39,430 nt of DNA. It comes from Alphaproteobacteria bacterium. Lineage in GTDB: Bacteria > Pseudomonadota > Alphaproteobacteria > GCA-2731375. Shown here piece after piece: positions 32,442 to 39,430 of the stretch (position 1 is its first letter; each line of letters opens with the position of its first letter). Where the stretch lies: positions 1 to 39,430 of the forward strand of contig JASLMH010000021.1 in assembly GCA_030746635.1 (NCBI GenBank), given 5' to 3'. Position numbers and translations under genes: made by a program. Below the pieces are notes generated by a model. The model saw only the letters and a program-made list of their open reading frames with translations. It was not told where the DNA came from and did not search any database.

Positions 32442-35400
32442 TCAGGAACCTTTGGGTTGCAGGGCGCGCCAGACATGGCGGCCGAACCCGTTGGCCCGGG
32501 CCCCCTCGGACAGGCGAGCCAATTCGGCTGCGGCTGCCTGGTCCGAAGGGTCCCGGCCGTGGGTCGCCAGGGCCCGGCCGGCGGCAACCAGGAACTCGGC
32601 CCAGGGAAACGGTTCGCCGGCCGACCAAGCCGCCAGGGCGCTGGCATGGCGTTCCATGTTGTCCCAGTCGCCCTCGCCATGGCAGGCCTCGATGGCCGCT
32701 TCGTAGAATTGGATATGGCAATGGCTGACACAGCCCTTGGCCAGCAGCGCCTCGCCCTCGCGCAACGCCCAACTCCGGGTTTCGCGATCCTCGGTGATCA
32801 CCGCCCAGAATCCCAGTAGCGTCGGTCCGCCGTAGAGCAGATCGGCTTCCGGGGTGTTACCGAAAACCTCGGCGATGCCGGCTTCCGCCGCTTGCTGACG
32901 TCCCAAGCGGTAGTTGGTGATCGCTACCAGGCCCAGGTTGTCGGATTCGAAACGCCTGGCGCCCAGGCGACGGCACAGTTCCAGGCTGCGGCCCGTTTGC
33001 TCCAGGCTCTCGGACCACTCCCCCTTGTACAAATGGACCATGGCGGCGACATTACTGGCCAGCAGTTCGCCCCTGGCGTTGCCTATGGCCGCGGCCTCTT
33101 CCGCCGCCATCTTGGCGTCCGCCAAGGCCTCGTGCGGCCGAGCGAGAAATAGTTGGGTAATCGCGCGCATCGGTAGATGGTCCTGACGCACGCGGTAGAG
33201 ATCGTGCGCGTCCGCCAGCTTGATGCAGGCATCGACCTGCTCGAAGGCCGTCAGCATGTGGCCGCGCTGGTAGTGGGCGTCGGTCAGGCCGCCCAGGGCA
33301 TGGGCTTCGTCCGCCACCGAGCCGGCCCGGCGGGCGAATTCGCGCGACCGTTGGTGGGCGTTCAGGCAGTCGTCGATGCGGCCCAGAGGGAAGTAGACGT
33401 TGCCGCGCAGACCACTGATCTGCGCCATCAGCCGCGGATCCTCTTTCTCGTCGGCCAGGTCCTCCGCCTCGGCCAGGGCCGCCAACGCCTGGTCGTACCG
33501 ATCGACGATGCGGTTGCCGGCGGCGACGCCGATCCAGGCCCGGCAGCGCTGCTGGTCGCCTTCGGCGTGCTGCAGGGCGGTGCGGAAGGCATCGATCGAG
33601 GCGTCGATGGCGCCCAACTCACGTTGCACGTCGCCCAGCAGGCAATTCAGCTCGTACATCACCGGTGCCGGACCGGCCAGACGCAAGCCGCCCTGGGCCA
33701 GTTCCAGGGCCCGTTCGTAGCGGTGGTCGGCGACGCGAACCCGGGCCGCCACCAGATGCGCGGCGCAGGCCAGCGGGTCGCCGGCCCGCTCCAGGTGCTC
33801 GGCGTACAGTTCGACATCCCGTTCGGCGAAGCATTCGGCCGCCTGGCGGTGCAGGTCCCGGCGGCGGGAGCGGACCAGGGAGGCATAGACCGCATCCCGC
33901 ACCAGGGCGTGACCGAACAGCAGCCGATCGCCGCGTGGCTGCACCAGGGCCTCGCGCAACAATTCGCGTGCATCGTAGCCGGGCTGGTCGATCAACTGCC
34001 GTAGCACTTCCAGCTCGAACACCGGACCCAGCACCGAGGCAGCCTGCAGGGCCTGGCGGTCCGCCGCCGCCAGGCCGTCGACCCGGGCCAGCACGGTGCT
34101 CTGGACCGATCCCGGCACCGCGCCTTGCTCGACGGCGCCGGCGGCGTGCAGCAATTGCTCCAGGAACAGCGGGTGGCCGGCCGCCCGCTCGGCGCAGGCC
34201 TGGGCCAACTCGGCGGAGGTGCCGGGAAAGGCGGCGGCCAGCTCCAGCGCCTCGGCCGGACGCAGCGGCCCCAGATCGATGGTCACCAAGGGGCTGCCCT
34301 CGATGCCGGCCCGCCAGGCCCGATCCAGGGGATCGCCGTCGGTACGGCCGGTGATCGCCAGCACCACCGGATGATCGGCCACCAGGGTGGTCAGATGCGC
34401 CAACTGGGCCAGCAGCGCCTCGTCGGCCCAGTGGATGTCCTCGATTTCCAGCAGCAGCGGCCCCTCGGCGCCGAGGCCGCGCACCAGATGCTCGATCGCC
34501 CGGTTCTGGCCGCGGTGGCGGCCCATGATGTCCTGGGCCTCGTGCACGGCACGCAGCTCTTCGGGCTGCGGCAGGTCGAGCAGGTCATGCAGGCCGATCC
34601 GCTCGGCCTGCGGCAGGGCCTGTTCGGCCACCAGCTTTTCGGCCGCCGCGGCGACGCCGTCGCGATCGGCTGGCTGGGCGCCGATCAGCCGGCTGGTCAG
34701 CATGTTGAGGGCGCCCAGCCCCCAGCCGACGCCGAAATCCAGCACCCGGCCGCGATAACAGGCGAAGCCGGCGGCCGCGGCCATGCTTTCCAGTTCCGCC
34801 AGCAGGCGGCTCTTGCCGATGCCGGCTTCGCCGCGGATATAGACCGCCATGCCCTGACCGTCCTCGGCGCAGGCCTGCAGGATGCCGTTCAGTTGCTGCC
34901 GTTCGGCGCGGCGGCCGACGAATTGCCCGCCGCCGGCGGCGGGCTCGGCCAAATCGTCGACCCTGGCATAGGCCACGGGTTCGTCGAAGCCGCGCATGCT
35001 GACGGCATCCCGGGTCTCGCCGACCAGTTGTTCGCCCAACGCATCGCCGATCGTGGCGGAGGCCAGGATCTCGCCGGGTCCGGCCAGCTCGGTCAGCCGC
35101 GCCGCCAGGTTCACCGCCTCGCCGGTGACGGTCATGTCGTCACCATCCCGGCCGACCAGGACGCGGCCGCCGGCGACACCGATATGCACCTCCAGGTCAT
35201 GGCCCAGACGCCGGCCCAATTCCGGCATCGCCGAGCGGATCGCCAGGGCCGTGCGCAGGGCCCGTTCAGGGTCGTTGCCATGGGCAACGGGGGCACCGAA
35301 CACCGCCATCACGCCATCGCCGATATGTTTGTCGACGTTGCCGCCGTGCTCCTCGATCAAGCCGTCGGTGGTGGCGAAGAACTGTTGCAGCAGGTCATGC

Positions 35401-36302
35401 ACGTCCTCCGGGTCGAGGCCTCGGCTGAGCCGGGTGAAGCCCGAGATATCGGCGAACAGGATCGCCGCCTCGCGCAGTTCCGGCGCGGCCGCGGGCGCCG
35501 GCTCCCTCGGAGCGTCCGTCCCTTCGGCGGGCCGGGATTCCGGCGCTTCCTCCGCCGCCGCGCCGCCGCGGCGGCGCTGGCCCTGGATGTCGCGGAACAG
35601 TTGTTCGGTCTCCGGCTCCGGCGCCACGCCCAGTTGTTCGCGCAGCAGCTCCTGGCAGCGCCGGTACTGGCGCAGGGCGGCGGCCGGCCGGTTCTGCCGC
35701 ACATGCAGCCGCATCAGCGCCCGGTGCACCGATTCCTGCAGCGGATCCAGGCTCAACAGGCGCGTCGCCGCGGCGATCGCCCGTTCGTCCTCGCCGGCCG
35801 CCAGGTGATGCTCCAGGGCGGCCGACAGGGCGCCCAGGGCGCCTTCGCGCAGGCGCTGGCGTTCCAGGGTCAGCCAGCTTTCGAAGGCCGGGGCGTCGAC
35901 GTGAAAGCCGTCCAGCAGGTCGCCGGCATACAATTCCGTCGCCTGCGCGATGTCCGCCAGATCGCCGCTGCCCAACAACGCATCGAAGCGCCGGGCGTCG
36001 ATCTCCATCTCGTCGACGGCCAGTTCGACGCTCTCGGGGTCGGCCCGCAAGGGGTCATCGAGGCCTTCGGGCATGGCCTTGCGAATGGCGCTCAAGGCCT
36101 GGCGCAGGCTGGTGCGGGCCTGCCCTTCGCCGCTGTCCTCCCACAACAGGGCCGCCAGCTTGTCGCGCGAGGTGCGACGGCCGCCGTTGAGGGCCAGATA
36201 GGCCAGCAGCGCCCGGGCCTTGCGGGCGGACAGGGGTATTTCCCCCGCCGCCGGCAGGGACAGCCGAAAACCGCCAAATAATGCCAGGTCCAGTTTACTC
36301 AC
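32442..36302 (-). CDS. SARP-like regulator: winged helix-BTAD-class III cyclase-AAA/STAND ATPase-TPR
   Basis: About 1286 residues with an unusual combination. Residues 1-95: OmpR/SARP-type winged helix (LSARKARALLAYLALNGG, SRDKLAALLWED). 97-240: bacterial transcriptional activation (BTAD) helices ending QLGVAPEPETEQLF. 245-275: Pro/Ala/Glu linker. 278-450: class III cyclase domain with metal Asp in ILFADISGFTRLSRGL, K-HIGDGVMAVFGAP and TGEAVNLAARL, so active-site residues are kept. 462-700: STAND-type ATPase with P-loop RGEAGIGKSRLL and Walker B LLLEIEDIHWAD. 800-1286: TPR-like helical repeats. It is probably a large signal-sensing activator. Start: second of two GTG codons, best spaced from GGGGAG; GTG 36305 is the alternative. 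It is divergent from the methyltransferase it may control. Confidence 0.85.
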   Translation of the reverse strand: MSKLDLALFGGFRLSLPAAGEIPLSARKARALLAYLALNGGRRTSRDKLAALLWEDSGEGQARTSLRQALSAIRKAMPEGLDDPLRADPESVELAVDEMEIDARRFDALLGSGDLADIAQATELYAGDLLDGFHVDAPAFESWLTLERQRLREGALGALSAALEHHLAAGEDERAIAAATRLLSLDPLQESVHRALMRLHVRQNRPAAALRQYRRCQELLREQLGVAPEPETEQLFRDIQGQRRRGGAAAEEAPESRPAEGTDAPREPAPAAAPELREAAILFADISGFTRLSRGLDPEDVHDLLQQFFATTDGLIEEHGGNVDKHIGDGVMAVFGAPVAHGNDPERALRTALAIRSAMPELGRRLGHDLEVHIGVAGGRVLVGRDGDDMTVTGEAVNLAARLTELAGPGEILASATIGDALGEQLVGETRDAVSMRGFDEPVAYARVDDLAEPAAGGGQFVGRRAERQQLNGILQACAEDGQGMAVYIRGEAGIGKSRLLAELESMAAAAGFACYRGRVLDFGVGWGLGALNMLTSRLIGAQPADRDGVAAAAEKLVAEQALPQAERIGLHDLLDLPQPEELRAVHEAQDIMGRHRGQNRAIEHLVRGLGAEGPLLLEIEDIHWADEALLAQLAHLTTLVADHPVVLAITGRTDGDPLDRAWRAGIEGSPLVTIDLGPLRPAEALELAAAFPGTSAELAQACAERAAGHPLFLEQLLHAAGAVEQGAVPGSVQSTVLARVDGLAAADRQALQAASVLGPVFELEVLRQLIDQPGYDARELLREALVQPRGDRLLFGHALVRDAVYASLVRSRRRDLHRQAAECFAERDVELYAEHLERAGDPLACAAHLVAARVRVADHRYERALELAQGGLRLAGPAPVMYELNCLLGDVQRELGAIDASIDAFRTALQHAEGDQQRCRAWIGVAAGNRIVDRYDQALAALAEAEDLADEKEDPRLMAQISGLRGNVYFPLGRIDDCLNAHQRSREFARRAGSVADEAHALGGLTDAHYQRGHMLTAFEQVDACIKLADAHDLYRVRQDHLPMRAITQLFLARPHEALADAKMAAEEAAAIGNARGELLASNVAAMVHLYKGEWSESLEQTGRSLELCRRLGARRFESDNLGLVAITNYRLGRQQAAEAGIAEVFGNTPEADLLYGGPTLLGFWAVITEDRETRSWALREGEALLAKGCVSHCHIQFYEAAIEACHGEGDWDNMERHASALAAWSAGEPFPWAEFLVAAGRALATHGRDPSDQAAAAELARLSEGARANGFGRHVWRALQPKGS

Positions 36303-36383
36303 CACCGACTCCCCGTGACCGCTTCGCCTACCTATATCGCGCGCCAGCCGGGCGGTGAAAGGGGCAAATCCGGCCCCGCCGCA

Positions 36384-36401
36384 CTTTCACGGGATTTTCA
36401 C
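36384..36401 (+). promoter_or_regulatory. SARP-like heptamer direct repeats
   Basis: CTTTCAC (36384-36390), a 4-base spacer GGGA, and TTTTCAC (36395-36401) form direct repeats phased by 11 bp. SARP/BTAD regulators bind exactly such heptamers with 4-bp spacers near -35 regions. A third copy, inverted (GTGAAAG, 36355-36361), lies upstream. The site sits between the SARP-like gene and the methyltransferase. TAGGTT at 36435-36440 is a weak -10 candidate. Confidence 0.45.
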
Positions 36402-36501
36402 GCCGGGCCGTCATCCGCAATCACGGCCCTTGCCTAGGTTGCCAATGTCGGCGGCGATCGGCCGCCCAGCGAACCGCACCTCAGGGGAAAGGAACCTCGT
36501 T

Positions 36502-37581
36502 ATGTCGATTGCCGTCTTGAACCAGGATGAAACCGAAGCCTTCGCCGACCGCATGGTCGACATCCTCAACAGTGGCGCCATGGCGCTGATGGTCTCGGTC
36601 GGTCACCGCACCGGCCTGTTCGACGGCATGGCAGAGATGCCGCCGGCCGACAGCCATCGGATCGCCGAGCGGACCGGCCTGAACGAACGCTACGTCCGGG
36701 AATGGCTGGGTGCCATGGTGACGGGCGGCGTCGTCCGCCACGACCAGGCCACCGGCCACTATCGCCTGCCGGCCGAACACGCCGCCTGCCTGACCCGCGA
36801 CTCGGCGCCCGACAACCTGGCCGCCATGGCCCAGTACATCCCGCTGTTGGGTTCGGTCGAGGACCCCATCGTCGAATGCTTCGAAAAGGGCGGCGGCGTG
36901 CCCTACTCGGCCTACCCCCGCTTTCACCAGGTGATGGCCGAGGATAGCGGCCAGACCGTGCTGCCCTGCCTGTTGGATCAGATCGTGCCGTTGGTGCCCG
37001 AGCTGACCGAGCGGCTGCAACGGGGCATCGACGTGCTCGACGTCGGCTGCGGCGCCGGCCGGGCCCTGAACCTGCTGGCGGGCGCCTTCCCCAACAGCCG
37101 CTTCACCGGCTACGACCTCTCGGAAGGGGCGGTGGCCACGGCCACGGCCGAGGCGGTCAGGGCGGGCTATCACAACATCCTGTTCCAGGCCCGCGACCTG
37201 ACCCGCTTCCAGGAGTCCGCCCGCTACGACCTGATCACCGCCTTCGATGCCATCCACGATCAGGCCGATCCGGCCAGTGTGCTGGCCGGCATCGCCGGCG
37301 CCATGCGCCCGGGCGGGGTGTTCCTGATGCAGGATATCCATGGCTCCAGCCACGTGCACAACAATGTCGACCACCCGATCGGGCCGCTCTTGTACACAAT
37401 CTCGTGCCTGCACTGCATGACCGTCTCGCTGGCCCAGGACGGCGACGGCCTGGGCGCCATGTGGGGCGAGGAAAAGGCAATGGACATGCTGCGGGCCGCC
37501 GGCTTCAGCGAGGTCACCGTGCAGCAGTTGGACCACGACATCCAGAACAGCTACTACATCGCCCGCAAGGCGGCCAACTAG
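36502..37581 (+). CDS. SAM-dependent methyltransferase with N-terminal winged helix (Rv2258c-like)
   Basis: 359 residues. Residues 10-110 form a winged-helix module ([55 protein letters not shown]) as found in Rv2258c-type proteins and O-methyltransferases. Residues 165-359 are a class I methyltransferase: motif [20 protein letters not shown], acidic GYDLSEGAV, then [17 protein letters not shown] and [17 protein letters not shown]. Substrate unknown. ATG 36502 is preceded by AAAGGA at good spacing; the 147 bases of open frame upstream are promoter DNA. It is divergent from the SARP-like gene and followed by a strong terminator. Confidence 0.87.
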   Translation: MSIAVLNQDETEAFADRMVDILNSGAMALMVSVGHRTGLFDGMAEMPPADSHRIAERTGLNERYVREWLGAMVTGGVVRHDQATGHYRLPAEHAACLTRDSAPDNLAAMAQYIPLLGSVEDPIVECFEKGGGVPYSAYPRFHQVMAEDSGQTVLPCLLDQIVPLVPELTERLQRGIDVLDVGCGAGRALNLLAGAFPNSRFTGYDLSEGAVATATAEAVRAGYHNILFQARDLTRFQESARYDLITAFDAIHDQADPASVLAGIAGAMRPGGVFLMQDIHGSSHVHNNVDHPIGPLLYTISCLHCMTVSLAQDGDGLGAMWGEEKAMDMLRAAGFSEVTVQQLDHDIQNSYYIARKAAN

Positions 37582-37601
37582 GCGCCGACCAAGCGACCTT
37601 C

Positions 37602-37633
37602 GAGGCGGTCCGATTTTTCGGGCCGCCTCTTTG
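37602..37633 (+). terminator. Strong Rho-independent terminator of the methyltransferase gene
   Basis: GAGGCGG (37602-37608), a T-G wobble, and CCGA pair with TCGG and CCGCCTC (37618-37629): a 12-bp stem with a TTTT loop, followed by TTTGTT. It lies 21 bp after the stop codon. Confidence 0.85.
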
Positions 37634-37701
37634 TTCGGACTGCGAGTTGGAGGAACGCCTGCACCAGCTCCTGTTCGCCAAGGCTTCGATGCTTCCCGGT
37701 T

Positions 37702-39144
37702 TCAATCTTGTGGCTCGATCGGCGTCAGGACCCCCTGGCGTTGTTCGATGATCTCGGCGGCGTCCAGGCAAAGGTCCTCGTGGAATCGCGGCCCGATCAA
37801 CTGCGCCGCCTGGGGCAAACCGTCGACCAACTGGACCGGCACGGCTACGGCGGGCAGGCCAAGCAGGTTGCAGGTTTCGGTGAGCCGGATCGAGCGAATG
37901 AAGCGATTGAGCTGTTCGGGTCCGGCCAGGTCATGGCCGACCTCGAAGGGCTCCAGGGTCGAAATCGGTCCCAGCACCAGGGGGTAGCGCTGCATGAACC
38001 CATTCCAGTCCCGGGCGATGTCGTGCCGGCGGGCGATGGCCCCCATGTAGGTCCCCAGGTCCGGCGTGATGTCCGCGACGATCCAGTCGAGGACGGTCCT
38101 GGCCTCCTCGGAGATCAGCGACCGCATTGCCGGCAGATAGATCGCAATTTCCATGACGGAAATCTGCTCGAGCACGTCCGCTGACTCGGGCACGGACGGC
38201 GGCTCGGCCTCCTCGATGACATAGCCGGCGTCGGCGAGGATGTCCGCCGCCCGCCTGATCCCCGCCGCGATGGCGGGGGCGCAGCCGTCACCCGCCGGAT
38301 CAATGGTCAGGGCCACGCGGATGGGCGTGGGCATCGCGGACCCCAGGCGTGGTGCCGGAGTCCAACAGGGATCGCCGGGATCGGCCCGGCTCATGACCTC
38401 CAGGGCGAGGCGGAGATCCCGCACATGCCGGGCCAGCGGCCCGTTGACCGCCGCCACTTGTTCGTAAAACATCGGCGGATCGGGGAGCATCGTGGTGACG
38501 ATCCGCGACACCCGGCCCAAAGAGGGGCGAATGGCGGTGATGCCGCAACACTGGGCCGGATAGCGCAGCGAGCCGCCCATGTCGTTGCCGATGCCCAAGG
38601 GCGACATCCCTGTAGCGATGGCGGCCGCCTCGCCGCCGGAGGAGCCGCCCGACGTGCGGGTGGGATCCCACGGATTGCGGGTGGCGCCGTGGAGATTGTT
38701 GGCGGTGTGCCAGCGCAGACCGAAATCGGGCAGATTGGTGCGGCCGATCGGGATCGCCCCGGCCCGCTTGAGATGCGTGACGACGGGGGCGTCCGTTGAC
38801 GGCATCGCGTCTTTCAGAGCGACGATACCGTGGGTCGTCGCCGAGCCAACCAGGTCGATGTTCTCCTTGACGGTGATCGGCACGCCATGCAGCGGCCCGA
38901 CGTCCTCTCCGGCCGCGATCTTTTGATCGGCTTCGCGGGCCAGGCGCAAGGCGTCTTCTTCCAGCACGACGGTCACGGCGTTGATCTCGGAATTGACGGC
39001 CCGGATATGGGGAGGTACCGTGGCACCTCTGATCTGGGTATCAGCGTATCGTCGTCCGCTGGTAGGGGGATGAGATTCCTGTAGTTGTCGTTCGGCATGT
39101 CGAGCTTTCTCCGTTTGGCTTCCAAACAGATATGGCCCATGCAC
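37702..39144 (-). CDS. Amidase-signature enzyme, 5'-truncated and joined to foreign sequence (probable pseudogene)
   Basis: The body is a clear amidase: catalytic Lys in PITVKENIDLVGS (about 89-101), TSGGSSGGEAAAIATGMSPL with the cis-Ser/Ser pair, and IGNDMGGSLRYPAQCCG with the nucleophile region. The C-terminal part is complete. Normally about 50 residues of helices precede the INAV segment. Here the family match begins only at IRAVNSEINAVTVVLEEDAL (about residue 47). The DNA before it encodes, in another frame, the start of an unrelated DNA-binding protein. The open frame reaches back to a GTG at 39144 only by chance. The missing part helps shape the fold, so the product, if made, is probably inactive. 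GatA itself is unlikely: no gatB or gatC nearby. Confidence 0.7.
   Translation of the reverse strand: MHGPYLFGSQTEKARHAERQLQESHPPTSGRRYADTQIRGATVPPHIRAVNSEINAVTVVLEEDALRLAREADQKIAAGEDVGPLHGVPITVKENIDLVGSATTHGIVALKDAMPSTDAPVVTHLKRAGAIPIGRTNLPDFGLRWHTANNLHGATRNPWDPTRTSGGSSGGEAAAIATGMSPLGIGNDMGGSLRYPAQCCGITAIRPSLGRVSRIVTTMLPDPPMFYEQVAAVNGPLARHVRDLRLALEVMSRADPGDPCWTPAPRLGSAMPTPIRVALTIDPAGDGCAPAIAAGIRRAADILADAGYVIEEAEPPSVPESADVLEQISVMEIAIYLPAMRSLISEEARTVLDWIVADITPDLGTYMGAIARRHDIARDWNGFMQRYPLVLGPISTLEPFEVGHDLAGPEQLNRFIRSIRLTETCNLLGLPAVAVPVQLVDGLPQAAQLIGPRFHEDLCLDAAEIIEQRQGVLTPIEPQD
38973..39098 (-). pseudogene. 5' fragment of an AlpA/excisionase-like HTH gene
   Basis: Starting at ATG 39098, with GGAG about 10 bases upstream, the frame reads MPNDNYRNLIPLPA, then DDDTLIPRSEVPRYLPI. 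The second part resembles the beginning of MerR/AlpA-type helix-turn-helix proteins found beside phage and island integrases (IPRxEVPRYLxV). After about residue 30 the likeness stops, and the frame ends at 38973 inside amidase sequence (about 41 codons). This shows that an island gene was cut and joined to the amidase gene near 39,005. Family assignment rests on about 18 residues. Confidence 0.5.
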
Positions 39145-39233
39145 GAACAGAATTCTTGTAGTTTATTTAAGCCAAACTGGATCGCTAAAAAGACTATAAA
39201 TCATTATGATACGAGCATTTGAGTAAATGTTTA

Positions 39234-39430
39234 TTAATCTATGCCTAGTTTTCGTTTCTTATGATCTGTTAGCTCTCTATATGCTGCAATAGATGCTTCC
39301 ATGTTACGTTCTAACACTGCATAAGCAAAAGCATATGAAGTTCTATGACTTCGTTCCTTGTTGTACTGAGCACGAATGGATTGATGATCAATTCCAATGT
39401 GAAACTTCTCAGCGGCTTTCTTGACCGCAT
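39234..39430 (-). CDS. 3' end of an unknown gene in AT-rich DNA (partial)
   Basis: A frame open from the window edge to TAA at 39234-39236 gives about 65 codons, with C-terminal parts AVKKAAEKFHIGIDQSIRAQ, YNKERSHRTSYAFAYAVLER and NMEASIAAYREL. The product is charged and helical, and I do not recognise it. The codons are AT-rich (AAA, GAA, ATT), unlike every other gene here, which points to transfer. About 135 bases between it and the HTH fragment hold no gene that I can see. Confidence 0.5.
   Translation of the reverse strand, partial: AVKKAAEKFHIGIDHQSIRAQYNKERSHRTSYAFAYAVLERNMEASIAAYRELTDHKKRKLGID

Noticed and set aside
34125..36281. 718-codon open frame on the plus strand
   Set aside because: It is antisense to the SARP-like regulator, whose frame shows clear domains. 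The plus-strand product has low-complexity composition only.

Overview
The window is GC-rich (mostly well above 60% by eye) apart from its last few hundred bases, and is densely packed with chromosomal genes. A PAS_5-type protein, an mlaA-mlaC pair, an EttA ABC-F ATPase and an ArsR-methyltransferase/metF/metH cluster suggest a free-living alphaproteobacterium, possibly Rhodospirillales-like. That placement is inference. I see no rRNA, tRNA, CRISPR array or complete insertion sequence.

Layout. 0.1-10.5 kb holds mixed metabolic genes: an unknown membrane protein, a thiamine-diphosphate enzyme, a PAS_5 protein, an acyl-CoA ligase, a YHS-domain protein, a DJ-1/PfpI protein divergent from a membrane class III cyclase, an MDR oxidoreductase and EttA. 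10.5-12.1 kb carries mlaA-mlaC (outer-membrane lipid asymmetry) on the minus strand. 12.4-17.8 kb is an overlapping operon of an ArsR-methyltransferase regulator, metF and metH, followed by a PCMT-like protein. 18.6-26.3 kb is a minus-strand series: a fused hydantoinase/5-oxoprolinase, a winged-helix regulator overlapping it by 4 nt, two transporters, an SDR and a cupin. Its promoter has a perfect 12-bp palindrome inside the -35/-10 spacer.

26.5-28.4 kb is the most unusual part. It holds a TerB/DnaJ-like gene, then a PEP-CTERM-like surface protein behind a textbook sigma-54 (-24/-12) promoter, then a 70-codon gene with an in-frame TGA at the second redox position of a SelW/Rdx CxxU motif. A hairpin meeting bacterial SECIS rules follows that TGA. 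I read this gene as a selenoprotein that ordinary gene callers would miss. Its stop shares a CTAG palindrome with the stop of the convergent threonine-aldolase gene.

28.4-32.3 kb is a tight four-gene minus-strand catabolic operon (D-2-hydroxyacid dehydrogenase, amidohydrolase, MaoC-like hydratase, threonine aldolase). 32.4-37.6 kb pairs a very large SARP-like regulator (winged helix, BTAD, class III cyclase, AAA/STAND ATPase, TPR-like) with a divergent Rv2258c-like methyltransferase. Their shared promoter region contains 11-bp-phased heptamer direct repeats like those bound by SARP proteins.

37.7-39.4 kb ends in a recombination scar. An amidase gene has lost its normal N-terminus near position 39,005, where it is joined to the first ~30 codons of an AlpA/excisionase-like DNA-binding gene. 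Beyond this the DNA falls to about 36% GC (hand count, 39181-39430) and carries the 3' end of an unknown gene. This looks like the edge of an acquired island.
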